The notes beneath the pieces were generated by a model. The model worked only from the letters and a program-made list of their open reading frames with translations. It had not been told where the DNA came from and did no database searches. Shown here piece after piece: positions 37,001 through 44,940 of a stretch of DNA of 50,216 bases. The translations under genes were made by a program, and so were the position numbers. Source of the DNA: Streptomyces candidus (GTDB lineage Bacteria; Actinomycetota; Actinomycetes; Streptomycetales; Streptomycetaceae); the NCBI RefSeq assembly GCF_014207445.1, contig NZ_JACHEM010000025.1:1-50216 (forward strand), written 5' to 3'. Positions within the stretch are counted from its first letter, which is position 1. The number at the start of each line of letters is the position of its first letter.

Positions 37001-37468
37001 TACCACCTCGGAGCCCGCTACTACGACCCCAACATCGGCCGCTTCACCAGCCAGGACCCCTCAGGCCAGGAACAGAACCCCTACCTCTACGCCGCAGGTG
37101 ACCCGGTCAACCACATCGACCCCAGCGGTCTGGCCTTCCTCGGCCTGGACAAGAAGGGCTGGGGCAACGCCCTGGGCATCGCAGGCACAGTCGTCGGTGC
37201 GGCCGCCCTGGCGCCTGTCGGCGGAGTGGGGCTCGCTGTCGGAGCAGCCGCACTGAGCACCGGCCTTGGCGTTGCTGGAGGCGTTCTGGAGGGCGATTCG
37301 GCCGGCCAGATTGCGGCCACGGGAATCCTTAGCGCAGCCAGCGGCGGAACAGGCGTAGCGATGAAAGCCGCAGGAGTAGCCGGAAAGACCGGCTTCGCCA
37401 CCGACGCGGCCTACGAAGTGGGAAGCTACGTCGGCGGCGCCGCTATCGGTGGCTGGGACTGGACCTGA
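34001..37468 (+). CDS. Secreted RHS/YD-repeat protein with hydrophobic C-terminal tip, 1,155 aa
   Basis: A Sec signal peptide (to about residue 36, ending AVPAFA) is followed by a DUF6531-like N-terminal region and many YD repeats (YDTSRRLTKITTPEGRV type, residues ~300-1000), which form a hollow beta-cocoon. The RHS core ends in the conserved RYYDPNIGRFTSQDP and PVNHIDPSGL (to ~1045). The variable tip of ~110 residues is Gly/Ala-rich and hydrophobic (GIAGTVVGAAALAPVGGVGL), with no nuclease motif, suggesting a membrane-active or pre-toxin domain. A GGGGGGAAA box precedes the ATG. A small membrane protein follows 28 bases downstream. Confidence 0.92.
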   Translation: MPRSDAHRHARFRARHGLVASLAVLSLTATAVPAFAGPADPADPRPVSVWGSGGTAQEMPEVKVGATKPATPAPEAKLSPERAQWRMAQEQRATATPGARRSVAAGAAVDEVALAAYVPEGQGKVPWHQSSDFRITDSLVASVNYSTGNLLLAGTDFAVGGVGQSITLARTYNSMDAPWGKVSQRWWQTYERYAQISDTEFVLYDSTGASWTFGKDAGGNFKTPAGYSKDLKENADYSFTLTDRKSGSKDTYNQYGTLTKVTDKNKGVITVDQHDEGGENKGFKVTETRSGRWVDLVKTNPSQWQAKDHMGRTAVFDLNPAGDLTKTTDTEGKATAFEYDTSRRLTKITTPEGRVTVFTYDAANRVTSMLRATQFNGAHTGPTYRYAYSATDPKAAGTTTVTDPETHATKYVHDAKGKVSKVTGPLNHSRSRTYDANNNVATATDAAGVGGPGGLGEVTEYGWDTKSNPTSATLPTGASSTAGYQSIAGIELPNTMKNADDQTTTMKYDTAGNTLSVATEGTGGGNQSFEYNKATPTCGGFEGQRCKAITKLTATKSVNTSFTYDSKGNLVKATPPAPLGATTYTYDALGRTAMTTDGRGIQSIYTYDNRDRIREVSTTNTTVTYLYDGDGNLKQRVDDIGTIKYDFDPLSRETVRTLQDGSQTVLAYTPAGNVDTFRDPSGTIDYTYDAANNLKSLKDQAGRTTSYEYNNNDVRTKTTYPGGTVQAMTPDASGRPKAIKATSPKGTLTSLTYTYAYGTGKDGSKIRTSADAVSGMKTTYSYDTEGRSSYTKEEKGTTLNSSWQYCYDLAGNLTSQGVDPGCPRGTTYTYNDAQQVTSKNGSTANWSYDKEGHELAGASTPEGTRTGGTWSDFSQLTSTTVGGKTYAGEYGSTDSSERHRLGDTYFHHGPIGLAAETTAGVDTGFVREAQGTLNSMTRAGKAYYYLTDALGSVVALADDTGTKVNTYSYSPRGVNRTITEKTGVSQPYRFAGGHQDPTGMYHLGARYYDPNIGRFTSQDPSGQEQNPYLYAAGDPVNHIDPSGLAFLGLDKKGWGNALGIAGTVVGAAALAPVGGVGLAVGAAALSTGLGVAGGVLEGDSAGQIAATGILSAASGGTGVAMKAAGVAGKTGFATDAAYEVGSYVGGAAIGGWDWT

Positions 37469-37496
37469 TCACCCACAGATACCAAAGGGAGAAACT

Positions 37497-37646
37497 GTGG
37501 AACTCCTCTATCTCGCCGCTCAGGAGAAGACCGGCTTCTGGCCCACCGGCGCCGTAATGATTGTCGTCATCCTCCTCATCACGGGCGGGATCGGCATTTG
37601 GCGAAGCAACAACGCCAAGAAGGGGAAAGGCGGGCCCGGAAAGTAG
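37497..37646 (+). CDS. Small one-pass membrane protein, candidate RHS immunity protein, 49 aa
   Basis: GTG 37497 has AAGGGAGA at ideal spacing. The product has a short exterior segment (MELLYLAAQEKTGFWPTG), one transmembrane helix (AVMIVVILLITGGIGIW) and a Lys-rich cytoplasmic tail (RSNNAKKGKGGPGK). It lies 28 bases after the RHS stop and before tandem terminators, so the two genes form a closed operon. Small membrane proteins in this position often protect against membrane-targeting toxin tips; the role here is inferred from position only. Confidence 0.7.
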   Translation: MELLYLAAQEKTGFWPTGAVMIVVILLITGGIGIWRSNNAKKGKGGPGK

Positions 37647-37676
37647 AACAAGTGCAGGTCCGGCCTGCCTGATCAG

Positions 37677-37703
37677 CCAACTCGCCGCTCAGCGGTGAGT
37701 TGG
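37677..37703 (+). terminator. Terminator hairpin 1 after RHS operon
   Basis: CCAACTCGCCGC (37677-37688) pairs with GCGGTGAGTTGG (37692-37703) over a 3-base loop, a 12-bp stem with one G-T pair. Confidence 0.75.
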
Positions 37704-37706
37704 TAA

Positions 37707-37742
37707 GTGGTCCCCGTACCCGCTGTGGGGTGCGGGGACCAC
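37707..37742 (+). terminator. Terminator hairpin 2 (tandem)
   Basis: GTGGTCCCCG (37707-37716) pairs perfectly with CGGGGACCAC (37733-37742), starting three bases after the first hairpin. The tandem arrangement gives firm termination of the RHS operon and may also serve the convergent DUF6233-like gene. Confidence 0.75.
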
Positions 37743-37920
37743 TGTCCTGACCTGTCGGGCAGGAACTCTGCGCCAGCTTGGCTGCCCGGGCCTTGGAGCC
37801 GTACCTGGGCTCCCGGAAACGTCGGTGGCGCGTGCGCGGACGGGAGGCTGCCGAAACGCAGCAGAGCCGGCGAGGCCGGGGCCGGTGGGGAGGCTGTCGA
37901 CTCCTCTGCTGCCTGCGGGG

Positions 37921-38556
37921 CTACGCCACCGCGTCCGTGTCCGTGCTCTTGTCCGGCTGTGTCAGCTCCCGCTCGGCGGCACACACGTCACACGCCTCCG
38001 CATCCCCGGCTGCGATCATCCGGCAGGCATCGCCCGTGGAGAGGGTGCCGCCAATGGGCCCCTGCACGATCCAGCAGCCGGGCGCGTGGAAGCGTGGGAA
38101 GGGTCCGCCGACCTGTCGGACGCGCTCGGCGGTCCACCCCGCCTCCGCGTCGCGAGGCGGGACGACGGTGACGGTCTCCGCACCTGGCCTGGCGCTGCCG
38201 GGCGTGGCAGCCGGGGCCGCACCGGACACGCCCGGTGTTGCAGGGGGCCTGGATCGCAGGGCGGGGACCATGTCGTACCGGGCGCCGGGGACGGGCTGGA
38301 CCTGGGAGGCCGGTACGTCGAATTCGGCGACCTGCGCCTCCAGGACGTCGTACCCGGTGCGGGCGCTGCTGCCCCACGCGCTGAGGCCGACCCGGTACGC
38401 CCACTGCCCCGTGCTGGTGTGCCACCGGCGGATGAGCCGGCCGGTGACCTCCTGGCCGTCGGGCAGCCGCACCCGTATCTCCGGCAACGGCCCATTGCCA
38501 CCGGGGGAGGGGCCGCGGCGGGGTGCGCCGGGGCCGCGGGGTGCCGGACGGGACAT
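37921..38556 (-). CDS. DUF6233-like protein, 211 aa
   Basis: An N-terminal segment (IRVRLPDGQEVTGRLIRRWH) and an internal strand-rich part are joined by a Pro/Ala linker to a C-terminal block, GWTAERVRQVGGPFPRFHAP, GCWIVQGPIGG and EACDVCAAEREL. The C-terminal block, with its His/Cys pattern, matches the tail of Streptomyces DUF6233 proteins. It starts six bases after the stop of the small gene upstream, an arrangement implying translational coupling. Function unknown. Confidence 0.7.
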   Translation of the reverse strand: MSRPAPRGPGAPRRGPSPGGNGPLPEIRVRLPDGQEVTGRLIRRWHTSTGQWAYRVGLSAWGSSARTGYDVLEAQVAEFDVPASQVQPVPGARYDMVPALRSRPPATPGVSGAAPAATPGSARPGAETVTVVPPRDAEAGWTAERVRQVGGPFPRFHAPGCWIVQGPIGGTLSTGDACRMIAAGDAEACDVCAAERELTQPDKSTDTDAVA

Positions 38557-38561
38557 GACGC

Positions 38562-38829
38562 TCAGGCCGCTCCGACGCCGTCGCGGGTGACGGCCTTCAG
38601 GGCGGAGCGGGCCGTGACGAGGTCACCGGTCCCGGCGAGGGAATCCCAGAAGGCGTGCCCGCGGACCTGCCCGGACAGCGCCAAGGTGTTCCCGGACAGC
38701 CCCGGCTACACCGAAGAGCAGGCCGCCGAGGTGGAACGTCTCCGCACCCTCATGGGAGAGGTCGGCCCAGGCCTGGTGGAGCTTGGTCTGGGCGTCGAGG
38801 AGGTCGGCGGGGAAGTCGTAGGTGGCCAC
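38562..38829 (-). pseudogene. Small Streptomyces hypothetical protein scrambled by an internal inversion
   Basis: The N-terminus (GTG 38829: VATYDFPADLLDAQTKLHQA) and C-terminus (GQVRGHAFWDSLAG, then TARSALKAVTRDGVGAA, stop 38562) lie on the minus strand. The middle of the same protein family, SPGYTEEQAAEVERLRTLMG, is found between them on the plus strand (38696-38757). A segment of about 70 bases has therefore been inverted, with loss of part of the N-terminal half. Intact relatives are about 110-120 residues and often precede DUF6233 genes. Confidence 0.6.
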
Positions 38830-38895
38830 ACCCCAGATCGCATGCGTGTTCGAGTACTGGACGCCAGCGGGCGCGTTGCCACCTCACCCGCAGAT

Positions 38896-39214
38896 GTGAC
38901 TGAGCGAGCTGGCCTCGAACCCGTCCGGGTGGAGGAGTGGCGGGCCGGCAAGGTCCCGTTCCCCTCGGTCCGGGTCACCCCCTCGACCATAATCGGCCTG
39001 TTCAGCCGCCCCCGCGGCGAGTCGAACGTCGACCACATCTGCCTGGTCGTCGACCCGGCAAGAGGTGATCGACTCGGGCCGGTTCACGGTCCTGGAAGGC
39101 CCGGTCCCCCGCTTCGACGCCCGCGGCGACGCCCAGTCGATCTACGTACAGGACCCGGACGGCAACACGGTCGAGCTGCGCTGGTACCCACAGGACGCGA
39201 CGGCACAGGGATAA
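38896..39214 (+). pseudogene. VOC (glyoxalase/dioxygenase) family protein, 5'-truncated and frameshifted
   Basis: Reads TERAGLEPVRVEEWRAGKVP and ESNVDHICLVVDPA in one frame, then after a shift near 39060 EVIDSGRFTVLEGPVPRFDA and SIYVQDPDGNTVELRWYP to the TAA at 39214. The metal-binding His (VDHICL) and Glu (NTVELRW) of the vicinal-oxygen-chelate fold survive, but the first beta-alpha unit is missing. Confidence 0.75.
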
Positions 39215-39300
39215 CACCGGGCAACGGAACAGCCGTCCGGGCTCGGCCGGGTTGCCGACCCGGGCACGCAAAGATCGCCCCCGCCTCCCCAACTGCCGTG

Positions 39301-40467
39301 TCAGTCCCCGGGTTTCCTCGCCCACCCCTCAGCTGTATGTCCTGTTCCCTCAGGCGTAGGCCCCGAGGAGGGAAGCAGGTGCCTGGGCGTCAGGTGGTGG
39401 CACATGGGTGCGGCCGCCAGGAACACCATGGTCGTGAGTACGAACGGCCACGTGAGGACCTGGGCGGGGAAGAGCCGGCCGCACGCCACTGCGAGCACCG
39501 TCGCGACCGCCGCCCCCGCGGTCCCGTAGAGCGCGCTCCGTCGGCCGGGGGTGAGGAACACGGCGCCCAGGGCCATGGCCACCAGTACCGCGTTGTAGCC
39601 GGTGAGGCCCTGTCGCACGGCGGTGGCGGGTATGCCGGTCGTAGCGGCGACCACGAGCGCGGTGAGGCTGCCCACGCAGGCCATCACGCCCGCAAGCCGG
39701 TCGGCTGCGAGGATACCGATGAGCAGGAGCAGACCGATGTACCACTGAGGCATGAAGACGACCTGGCTGATGTTGGCGAGGAAGCCCTGGGCCAGATCGC
39801 CCCAGGTCAACACCGTCGCCGTGGACGCAGGTTGCGGGGAGACCGGTAGCCCTTGGCGCTGGAGCCACGGCAGTCCGGGGGCAGCGGCGACCACGACGCC
39901 CACCACGGTGCAGAATGGTGCGGTCAGGGGCGGGAGACCCCAGGTGCCCAGAACCTGGGCCAGGGCGTTCGTGACGATGACCACCATCGCGCTGCCCATC
40001 AGGGTCACCACCATGGTGGACCGGTGCTCGGGCCCCAGAGCGGCGGCCAGGCCGATGGCCACCAGGCAGCCGTTCACGCCTTCCAGTCCGCGGCGCGTGC
40101 GGTCGGCGTCGAGGCCCAGCAGGTGCGCGGTGGCCCCTGCCACGGCTGCACCGCCCATGCCGTAGAAGCCGAGCCGCCAGTCGCCGATGAAGAGAGCCCC
40201 CGCGAAAAGGGCGCCGGCCATGGCGCTGGGGAGGAAGAAGACCTGGGCGACCCCGCGCAGCACGGTCAGGAAGTGTGTTCGCAAGTCGTCGCTCCGGAGA
40301 CCGCTGCGTGCACTTCCTGCCTTTGCGGGCGTGCGGTTCGCGGCCATCGAAGCAGCGGCCCGCATCCCTGCCGTCCCCGCTGCACCGGTGATCCTTTGAT
40401 CGTCGCCGATCCGCTGCTGGGAGCGGCGGGTGGCGGGACGCCTGCGGTTGAGGATGGGGTGGTTCAT
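39301..40467 (-). CDS. Urea transporter (UT family), 388 aa
   Basis: Ten hydrophobic segments in two homologous halves follow a 60-residue polar N-terminus. UT-family signatures are visible: FLLPSAMAG-type helix (QVFFLPSAMAGALFAGALF), GLEGVNGCLVAIGLA in the first half and GLTGYNAVLVAMALGAVFL in the second, the paired pore-lining N-G/Y-N-x-x-L motifs. It passes urea through a selective channel. No urease genes are in the window, so it is an isolated transporter. The polar N-terminus is long and the true start could be further downstream. Confidence 0.88.
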   Translation of the reverse strand: MNHPILNRRRPATRRSQQRIGDDQRITGAAGTAGMRAAASMAANRTPAKAGSARSGLRSDDLRTHFLTVLRGVAQVFFLPSAMAGALFAGALFIGDWRLGFYGMGGAAVAGATAHLLGLDADRTRRGLEGVNGCLVAIGLAAALGPEHRSTMVVTLMGSAMVVIVTNALAQVLGTWGLPPLTAPFCTVVGVVVAAAPGLPWLQRQGLPVSPQPASTATVLTWGDLAQGFLANISQVVFMPQWYIGLLLLIGILAADRLAGVMACVGSLTALVVAATTGIPATAVRQGLTGYNAVLVAMALGAVFLTPGRRSALYGTAGAAVATVLAVACGRLFPAQVLTWPFVLTTMVFLAAAPMCHHLTPRHLLPSSGPTPEGTGHTAEGWARKPGD

Positions 40468-40981
40468 GGTCTGATTCCTCGGTCTGGACGGGAGGGCCTG
40501 TTTGGCTCGGCTGTTCGCACCGGTCGGGGTGCGTGATCGCTGGGAGCGGCTTCGCTCTCTTTGGGGTGCAGCGCACGACCGCCCGGGCAGCGAGGCCGCC
40601 CAGCCCCATGAAGGTGAAGAGCAGACTGCAGTCGGGAGAGGCGAGGACCGGTCCGCCGGCCGCCGCCCCGGCGAGACCCATATGCCGCAGGGTCGCCACC
40701 GGTGCCGAAGGTCAGGGGCTCCCCTGCACCGGACGAACCGCGCGCGGACCTGGGCTGTCTGCCACGACGGTCACTGTCACCGGACGGGCCGGCCACTCAC
40801 GCCTGTCGAGCTCTCGGCACACGACCAGCTCGCCTGGCCGAAGTACCCGCTGCTGCCTGCACCGTTCACGACCCCACCCCCTCCCAGCCGGCCAGAGTAC
40901 GCGACGGCCCGCGCCCCCTGCGGCCTTCCCGGCACGAACGCAGGCGCCGTCCCCCCGCTGCCAAGACGATTCCGGGCATGA
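40468..40981. other. Intergenic, no confident gene
   Basis: A protein-like stretch on the plus strand (AVCHDGHCHRTGRPLTPVEL, then SAHDQLAWPKY, about 40755-40850) has a small Cys/His pattern but neither a start nor a family I recognise. It may be a remnant. Confidence 0.35.
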
Positions 40982-41013
40982 AAAAGCCCCAGGTCACGGC
41001 GAGTGAGTCCTGG
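40982..41013 (-). terminator. Rho-independent terminator of the tRNA half
   Basis: On the minus strand CCAGG-AC-TCAC pairs with GTGA-CCTGG around a 5-base loop, followed by GGGGCTTTTT. This is a genuine U-tract terminator, rare in this window, and lies about a dozen bases past the tRNA 3' end. It looks like the native terminator of that tRNA gene. Confidence 0.75.
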
Positions 41014-41024
41014 AGCTGATCCGA

Positions 41025-41065
41025 GCCGCCTTCGGGATTCGAACCCGAGACCTACGCATTACGGG
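41025..41065 (-). tRNA. 3' half of tRNA-Thr(CGT): probable integrase attachment site
   Basis: On the minus strand the anticodon loop CCCGTAA is followed by the 3' anticodon stem, a perfect T-arm (TCGGG-TTCGAAT-CCCGA) and the acceptor strand GGCGGCT. The bases before the anticodon loop cannot pair with the stem and do not form a D-arm, so the 5' half is missing. tRNA genes cut at the anticodon loop are typical att sites of actinobacterial integrative elements and phages. No integrase gene is visible. Confidence 0.75.
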
Positions 41066-41253
41066 TTGTCCGATCTTGGCCCGGAGGCGTCCGTGGGCGT
41101 CCACGAAACGTGCTTCATGCCTGGTCAGAGGGGCTTCCGGACCCCGGCGGACTCTAGCGGATGACGGCGGAACGAGGGACAACTGAGACCATTCCCTGAT
41201 CCTTTTTGGGCAGCGCCCACTACCGCTGCACAGCGGTCGCGTAGCGTCGCTGT

Positions 41254-41620
41254 GTGCTGGCACTCTTCGACCTCGACAACACCCTGATCGATCGACGCGC
41301 GGGCCTAGAGAACTGGGCCCGTGACTTCGCGTGGTCGCGGGTATTGCCTGAGGGCTCGGAGTCCGGCATCTGTGAACAGCTCCGAGAGCGAGCCTATCCG
41401 GCGGACTTCGTCCATCTGCGGGAGGCGCTCGGGCTCAGCGACGACCCCGGCGACCTCTCGCGCGAGTACGTCGACGGCGTCGCGCGGTCGGTACGTTGCT
41501 TCCCAGGGGTGCGGCAAGGGCTCGAAGCGCCGTGTAGCGCGGGGTGGACGCTCGGAATCGCGACGCATGGGGCGGGGGACATCCAACGGGCCAAGCTCAC
41601 CGCGACCGGGCTCGCGTCGC
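41254..41620 (+). pseudogene. HAD-like hydrolase, 3'-truncated
   Basis: GTG 41254 starts MLALFDLDNTLIDRRAGLEN with the HAD motif I nucleophile (DLDNT); the cap region and motif II area (LGIATHGAGDIQRAKL, where Thr replaces the usual Ser/Thr-Asn) follow. The similarity ends near 41620, where a different protein-like sequence (NEMASWQIDQILHVLKHGDV) takes over in another frame. Motifs III and IV are lost. Confidence 0.7.
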
Positions 41621-42099
41621 ACGAACGAGATGGCCTCCTGGCAGATCGACCAGATCCTGCACGTCCTGAAGCACGGGGACGTGTTCGTGCTGACGCCGGC
41701 GGCGCACGCCGCGGCCATGGCCGCCACTGCCACCGCCTCCCGACGACGCCCGGCACTCGCACGCGCACCACGATGTCGAGCATCCGATGCCCGGCACTCT
41801 CTCGCGCGCACCGCGATGCCGTGGACCCGCTGTAGCGACGGCCTCCCCGCCACACCGCCCAGCCGCGGCCCGCACACCGCGCAGCTGCGCGGTGTCTCTT
41901 CGTGTGCAAGGCCTGGTCCCGTTCCTGGCTCCCTCGTTGAATCAGTGCGTGACGTTGCAGCAAGATCGTGTGACGAGCTCTCAGGGGGCTATCCCTACCC
42001 TCAGAGGGTGGCCTGCCAGATGGTCTAGGACGTTGGTGCACGGCGATCCTGGGGTTGGGTCGGCGTGAAGGCCACGCATGACGAAGGGACACCTCATCG
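41621..42099. other. Fragmentary region between HAD and adenylate kinase remnants
   Basis: It contains about 35 codons of a second remnant (WQIDQILHVLKHGDVFVLTP) of unknown family, the 22-bp palindrome at 41874-41895 and no intact gene. Confidence 0.4.
41874..41895. repeat. 22-bp perfect palindrome
   Basis: ACACCGCGCAG followed immediately by its exact reverse complement CTGCGCGGTGT, with no spacer. It could be an operator for a symmetric dimer, a hairpin, or a recombination scar. Confidence 0.6.
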
Positions 42100-42219
42100 A
42101 TGCGTATCCTCCTCATCGGGCTGCCCGGAGCTGGCAAGGGCACGCAAGCAGTGCGTCTCTCACCGAGCATCTGTCGATTGAACACATCTCCACCAGTGAC
42201 CTGTTCCGTGAGCACAGCC
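42100..42219 (+). pseudogene. Adenylate kinase N-terminal remnant
   Basis: MRILLIGLPGAGKGTQAVRL carries the P-loop GLPGAGKGT of adenylate kinases. After a one-base shift the frame continues LTEHLSIEHISTSDLFREHS, the NMP-binding beginning. The remainder is missing; at about 42220 it meets the 3' end of the helicase remnant on the other strand. Confidence 0.8.
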
Positions 42220-44110
42220 TTGTTCGGGCCCTTCGTCGCGCGCGTGGCCGCCGGGGCCGGGTCGGGCTGTACGCCCAGCTTCGACAGCCGCTTTTGCTGC
42301 TCGGTCGACAGCTGCGCCCAGGTGCCCGGGTTCTTCTGCCGCTGGAGCCACTTGCCCAGGTCGTCGCCTTCGAACAACACCCCCGGTGCGATCGCTGGCA
42401 GGGTGCCGTCAGCGTCGACCAGGTCCGCGAGCACGCGGTAGTGGCGTTGCCAGTCCAGCGGCCAGGGGCAGTTCCAGTCCTCGTCGATCGCCGTCAGCTG
42501 CTGCGCGCGCTGAGCTGCCCGCTCCGCGTCCTTGCCCAGGCCGCCCTTCCGGCGCAGGTTCGCCATGTGCTGCCCGACGGGCACCATCGCCTCGCCCTCG
42601 CCCCACACCGCGTCCTGACGCGGCGCAAGATGCCCCGAGACCCGCCGGTAGGACCGCAGCGCGGCGAGCTTGGTCTCCCACGCCTCCTCGCCCGGCTCCC
42701 AGACCATCCCGGCCTCCGGGGCGTCGAGCAGGGTCTTGCGCCGTTCCTCCAGCTCCCCGGCCCGCAACGCGTTCCGCTGCTGATGCACCCACCGGCCAAG
42801 CGGGGAAGTCCTTTGTGACCCCCACCTCGACCTCGGTGTCGTACGGGACGGCGTGGACGCCGGTAATCTCGTTCTCCTTCCGCCACCGGATGAGGGCTTG
42901 GTAGTCCTCCAGCCACACCAGTGACTCGGGCCGGTAGACCCGCGTGCGCAGGAACGCGGCGATGGTCGCCGCGTCCCGTGGGCTGGAGAAGTGGAGCAGG
43001 GCCGCTTCGGAGGCGGCCTGCGTGGCGCCGTCCTCCTGGACCTTGCCGTCACCCTCACCGCTGGCCGCGACGATTCTCCCGTCCTCGTCACGCCGGACGT
43101 GGACTTTGCGCTTCCCGCTCGTCAGCGCGTGGGAGGCGAGCTGTTCGACCAGACGTTCGTCATGCGAACGAAGACCCTGGAGGACCGCTACAAGGGGGCG
43201 GAACGAGGCGCTGGCGACCATGTCGGTGGGGTCTTCGCAGGGTTCCAGGAACACCGGCACGATGATCCTGGCCACCTGCGTGCTGCCGTCTTTGTTGAGC
43301 CTCAGCGCGCGGCCGATGTTCTGCACGATCTCCATCTGCGAGCTGCGGGTGTCCGCGAAGCAGACCGCTTCGACTCCCCGCTCGCCGGAGATGTCCACCC
43401 CTTCCCCGAGCACCCGAACACTGGCGAGGAACGCCCGGTGGACCCGGCGGTCGTTGGCGTCGATGCCGTTGGCGAACTGCCGCAGCACCTCACGCCGCTC
43501 GGACACGAGGTGCTCGCCGCACAGCCACGCCGACCACACCCCGTCCGGGGGCACGTGGCGGCCGGTTTCCAGCTCGTAGAACTCCGCGTCGATCGACGAC
43601 GCGGGGAGTCGGCCCGCGGCCGCCAGATCGGCGTCCGAGGCGCGTCGCCATACAGCTCGGCAGCGGTCTGCGGCAGCTTCTCCGCGAACGCGGCGGCTTC
43701 CTCGACCTTCTGGTGGAACGTCATGACCGTCCGCAGATTCCACGCGGCGGCGTGCTCCAGGAGCGCGGTCTGCAGCAGTGCGAGGCGCCTGCCCCGCCGC
43801 GCCTCCTCGGACTCCCCGCGGACGGGGGAGGGGTCGCGGATCTCCAGCACGTCGATCTCGAACCCCGCGAGGATCTCCCGCTCAATCACCTCCGACAGCC
43901 CGAGCTCCGAGAGCCACGTGCCGTACGTGCCCTCCGGCTCGTCGGTCATGGTCGCGAGTTCCGCCTCCTGGCCTTCCATGCCCCGTTGTGGGCGGGCCGC
44001 GGCGAGGATGCGCGGGGTCGCGGTCAGGTAGAGCAGGAAGTCCGCCGGGCCGAGGTGGTGAGGGGGAGGATTGTGCGGGCGGTGGCCCGCGCGGGTCATA
44101 CCCGTGTGGT
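42220..44110 (-). pseudogene. Superfamily 2 helicase with helicase-associated repeats, truncated and frameshifted
   Basis: From about 44110 the frame gives PADFLLYLTATPRILAAARP (motif III, TAT) and a wedge region. After a shift near 43650 follow motifs V/VI: VLGEGVDISGERGVEAVCFA and SQMEIVQNIGRALRLN. After another shift near 42810 come helicase-associated repeats (GRWVHQQRNALRAGELEERR and similar, each with a conserved Trp). Motifs I and II and the extreme C-terminus are lost. Intact relatives are 800-1000-residue DEAD/DEAH proteins common on actinobacterial plasmids and integrative elements. Confidence 0.8.
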
Positions 44111-44211
44111 CTTCCTGCCCCAACAGGTTTTCAGATGGCGGAGTTCGCGATCCGCGTCTTGGCGCAGGACCTCTCCTGCCGTGGTGGGCAGCCCTTCGCT
44201 TGCGGCCGGGT

Positions 44212-44743
44212 GCACATTTCAGGCTCCGTGGGTGAGGTGCGTAGACGACGACATTGCCGGTGTAGCCGTCTGTCTTGGAGTACGCGCCGCCGCAGGTGAT
44301 GAGGCGTAGTTCGGGGCGGCATCGTTGGCCGTGGAGGGGAAGTCGTTCTTCGGGTACTCCTCGACGGCGTCGACGGTGAACTCTGCGATGATGCCGTCTT
44401 CGCGGACCACTGTGATGGTGGTGCCCTTTTCCAGGGAGCCCAGCGGGTAGAAGACTGCGGGTCCTGCGTGGGTGTCGACGTGTCCGGCAATCACGACGGT
44501 TCCAAGGGCTCCGGGTGTGGTTCCGGCGGTGTCCCATCCGGCCCGGGTCGTCCGGCGGCGGTCTGCCGCACCTGCCTCATCACCCACCGGCACGTCGGTG
44601 GGATCACCACATACCTCGGCTACGGCAGGGACGATCCAGTCGGGAGGAACGGCGGCAACGCACGCAACGGCACCCTCGCCAGGATCGTGCGCCTTGATGT
44701 GGGCCCGGTGTGGAGATGACCGTGCCCCGCACCGCCAGGGCAA
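44212..44743 (-). pseudogene. Class F sortase, frameshifted
   Basis: The sortase beta-barrel is readable: GALGTVVIAGHVDTHAGPAV with the catalytic His, and FTVDAVEEYPKNDFPS. A frameshift gives LRLITCGGAYSKTDGYTGNV with the catalytic Cys (TCGG motif), and a second shift restores VVYAHLTHGA. Class F sortases attach surface proteins in actinobacteria. The N-terminal membrane anchor is not recognisable. Its 3' end is about 100 bases from the helicase fragment. Confidence 0.75.
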
Positions 44744-44940
44744 CTTGGAACAGGATCTGCTCTGTTACGCCCGAGTCGGTGATGTGCCCGGTGTGCGGTC
44801 GTGCACGATCGGGTGCTGCCTGGCGCTGAGGCTCTGTCTCAGCTAGGGCTGGAGGCCCTGGCGGAGCTCGGCGACGCGGTTGCCACGAGATTCCGCGAGG
44901 CCGGCTGAGTGAGGTGTTGGCGTCGCGGTCGCAGGGTTCC

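Noticed and set aside
35024..37006. 660-codon antisense frame under the RHS gene
   Set aside because: Its Gly/Val-rich composition is the direct complement of YD repeats; it has no ribosome-binding site or motif.
35000..37100. Apparent tandem DNA repeats in the RHS region
   Set aside because: They are the coding counterpart of degenerate YD repeats, not a CRISPR or satellite array; units vary in length and there are no spacers.
44795..44909. Protein-like tail (LPGAEALSQLGLEALAEL) on the plus strand
   Set aside because: It may be the C-terminus of a lost gene, but no family could be assigned and there is no start.
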